DNA of 6,832 bases, taken from assembly GCA_003696465.1 (NCBI GenBank), contig RFHG01000382.1, positions 1 through 6,832 of the forward strand, written 5' to 3'. The notes beneath the pieces are model-generated. The model was not told where the DNA came from. It did no database searches and saw only the letters and a list, made by a program, of their open reading frames with translations. Both the position numbers and the translations under genes were made by a program. Origin of the DNA: Gammaproteobacteria bacterium (GTDB lineage Bacteria; Pseudomonadota; Gammaproteobacteria; J044). Below, in pieces: positions 5,232-6,832 of this stretch (positions are counted from its first letter, which is position 1; each line of letters starts with the position of its first letter).

Positions 5232-6832
5232 GTCTCGAGACGTTCCATTTCATACGCCCCCTGTGGCTGATTGCCCTGCCCCTGTGGCTGGCCTTCAGCT
5301 GGTGGCTCGCACGAGGCAGCAGCCATGGACGCTGGCGAGAACTCATCGACCCGCGTCTGCTGCCGCATGTCCTGGTCGGTGCCGAACGCTCCCGGCGGGG
5401 CAGACTGGTCGGCCTGCTGATTGCCCTGTGGGGCGCGCTCGTCATCCTTGCCCTCGCCGGGCCCACCTGGCAGAAACGGCCTGTTCCCGTATACCGACCC
5501 GACCTGCCGCTGATGGTCCTGTTCGATGTCTCGCGCTCGATGGATGCCGACGACCTGCGTCCCAGCCGCCTGCGCCGTGCCCGCTACCTGGTGGAAGACG
5601 TGTTCGATGAATATCGTGACGGTCCGATTGGCCTGTATGCCTTTTCCGCGCAGCCCTTCCTGGTGGCGCCGCCGACCACTGACAAGCGCACGCTGCACCA
5701 CCTGGCTGCATCCCTTTCCACCGATCTTGTTCCCGTTCAGGGCAGCCGCATCGACCGGGCCCTGAAGCGGATACTCGAGGATCTGGAAAACAACAACGTA
5801 CGCCATGCCAATGTCCTGCTCGTGACGGATGAACATGCGGCCGAACCTGCTGCCCTGAAAATTGCCGCCCGATTGAAAAACAGGGGCCACCGGCTTCTGG
5901 TTGTGGCAGTGGGTTCCCGTCAGGGGGCACCGATTCCAACACCGCAGGGCCTGGCACGAGACCGCAACGGACAGATCATCACCACACGACCGAACCTCGA
6001 GTTTCTGCAGGCACTGGCGCGTGCCGGGGGTGGCCATCTGTTCGAATTGAGTGGCACCCGAGCTGTCCAGGCAAGGCAACTGCTGGCCGACATGCTCCAT
6101 CCACGAGCAGGGCGTGCCGGCATGGCGCAACAAGCGGAGGAAAAGGCGGACCAGTGGGTCGAGGCCGGCCCATGGCTGCTGCTGCCGGCATTGCTGATCG
6201 CCGCACTCGCGTTCCGTCGTGGGCTCATTCTTGCCCTGCCCTGGGTTGTGCTGCCCTGGTTGATGCTGCGGCCTGCACCGGTCATGGCCTTCGAGCTGCA
6301 CGACCTCTGGCAGCGGCCCGACCAGCAGGCACTGGAAGCCCTCGAACAGGGTGATGCCAGGACCGCCGAGGAGAAATTCCGCAATCCGCGCTGGAAGGCT
6401 GCCGCCGCCTACAGGGCCGGCGACTACCAGAGGGCAATCCGCCTGCTTTCCCACCCCGAAACAGCCGATGACTGGTACAACCGGGGCAATGCCCTGGCGC
6501 GCAGCGGCCGGCTCGAAGAAGCGCTTACGGCCTACCGGAAGGCGCTGGAAATAAATCCGAAACACGAGGATGCACGCCACAACGCCGAGGTCGTGCGCAA
6601 GGCTCTGGAACAATCCCGCAAGAAGAATCAGCAGAACCAGCAACAGAACCAGCAACAGAACCAGCAACAGAACCAGCAACAGAAACAGCAACAGAAACAG
6701 CAACAGAAACAGCAGCAGAACCAGCAGCAGCAGCAGAACCAGCAACAGAATCAGCAGCAGAATCAGCAGCAGAACCAGCAGCAGAATCAGCAGCAGAATC
6801 AGCAGCAGAATCAGCAGCAGAATCAGCAGCAG
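5228..6832 (+). CDS. batB: BatB-BatC fusion: VWA domain plus TPR repeats and a Q/N-rich tail (3' end cut by window)
   Basis: The frame is open from ATG 5228, which overlaps the batA stop as ATGA and has GGAGG at 5215-5219, to the last base: 535 codons with no stop. Membrane spans lie at about 8-28 and 60-78. The VWA domain spans about 93-290 with D100, S102 and S104 (DVSRSM), but the usual MIDAS Thr is Ser (S173 in QGSRID) and the usual TDG is TDE (D201). Two more spans lie at about 315-329 and 332-347. A TPR region follows at about 364-460, with a clear TPR at 415-449 (YNRGNALARSGRLEEALTAY). Residues 467-535 are only Q, N and K. This joins the separate BatB and BatC proteins of other phyla into one chain, an arrangement I recall from other Gammaproteobacteria. 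TPRs probably recruit partners. The rest, and probably batD, lies beyond the window. Confidence 0.93.
   Translation, partial: MSLETFHFIRPLWLIALPLWLAFSWWLARGSSHGRWRELIDPRLLPHVLVGAERSRRGRLVGLLIALWGALVILALAGPTWQKRPVPVYRPDLPLMVLFDVSRSMDADDLRPSRLRRARYLVEDVFDEYRDGPIGLYAFSAQPFLVAPPTTDKRTLHHLAASLSTDLVPVQGSRIDRALKRILEDLENNNVRHANVLLVTDEHAAEPAALKIAARLKNRGHRLLVVAVGSRQGAPIPTPQGLARDRNGQIITTRPNLEFLQALARAGGGHLFELSGTRAVQARQLLADMLHPRAGRAGMAQQAEEKADQWVEAGPWLLLPALLIAALAFRRGLILALPWVVLPWLMLRPAPVMAFELHDLWQRPDQQALEALEQGDARTAEEKFRNPRWKAAAAYRAGDYQRAIRLLSHPETADDWYNRGNALARSGRLEEALTAYRKALEINPKHEDARHNAEVVRKALEQSRKKNQQNQQQNQQQNQQQNQQQKQQQKQQQKQQQNQQQQQNQQQNQQQNQQQNQQQNQQQNQQQNQQQNQQQ
6626..6832 (+). repeat. In-frame 12-base tandem repeat encoding (N/K)QQQ units in the batB-batC fusion
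   Basis: After a partial unit (NQQ, 6626-6634) come sixteen units that continue to the window edge. There are four NQQQ (6635-6682), three KQQQ (6683-6718), one expanded NQQQQQ (6719-6736) and eight NQQQ (6737-6832). That is 69 residues: 52 Q, 14 N and 3 K. Early units mostly use AAC/AAA CAG CAA CAG. Later units mostly use AAT CAG CAG CAG with no CAA after 6748. All units are multiples of three, so loss or gain of units keeps the frame. The true end of the array is not visible. Confidence 0.97.

Noticed and set aside
5090..6745. A 551-codon minus-strand open frame beginning with a Leu/Val/Phe-rich run
   Set aside because: It is the antisense of the batB-batC fusion. The Leu-rich start is simply the reverse complement of the CAG/CAA/AAC array, and the sense frame has clear VWA, membrane and TPR features.
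6626..6832. A CRISPR array or non-coding satellite
   Set aside because: The units are 12 bases with no spacers and stay in frame with an upstream TPR protein, so this is a coding low-complexity repeat.

Overview
The window looks like a chromosomal segment of a GC-rich gammaproteobacterium. The evidence is a type II secretion (Gsp) operon tail, a MoxR/DUF58/DUF4381/VWA/VWA-TPR gene order typical of proteobacterial Bat operons, Shine-Dalgarno leaders, and rows of 60 bases with up to about 70% G+C in the coding parts. No rRNA, tRNA, CRISPR array or complete insertion sequence was seen.

Layout. (1) Positions 1-564, plus strand: the last codons of gspL, overlapping by ATGA with a complete gspM. 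No gspN follows. (2) Positions 704-1365, minus strand: a two-gene toxin-antitoxin operon, a Phd/YefM-type antitoxin followed by a VapC PIN-domain toxin. It has a well-formed palindrome over an extended -10 promoter and a TTG-started toxin overlapping the antitoxin stop codon. (3) Positions 1366-1878: about 500 bases without a recognisable gene, lower in G+C than the flanks, with several inverted repeats. (4) Positions 1879-6832, plus strand: a tightly packed five-gene operon, moxR, DUF58, DUF4381, batA (VWA) and a batB-batC fusion (VWA plus TPR). Every junction overlaps by 4 or 8 bases. The last gene is cut by the window edge.

How the genes work together. GspL and GspM are inner-membrane platform proteins of type II secretion. 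The TA pair is a self-contained accessory module inserted between two housekeeping operons and transcribed against both. In the Bat operon, MoxR is an AAA+ ATPase that is expected to act on or with the VWA proteins. The DUF58 protein is a soluble VWA-like partner, DUF4381 is a single-span membrane protein, and BatA and BatB-C are membrane-anchored VWA proteins with a TPR interaction module. Together they form an envelope-associated chaperone-like system linked in other bacteria to stress or oxygen tolerance. The substrate is not established.

The most unusual element is the end of the batB-batC gene. From 6626 to the last base the reading frame is a tandem array of 12-base units encoding Asn/Lys-Gln-Gln-Gln, giving at least 69 residues made only of Q, N and K. 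No clearly new system is visible. The novelty candidates are this Q/N-rich array, the unassigned spacer, and the regulatory architecture of the TA pair.
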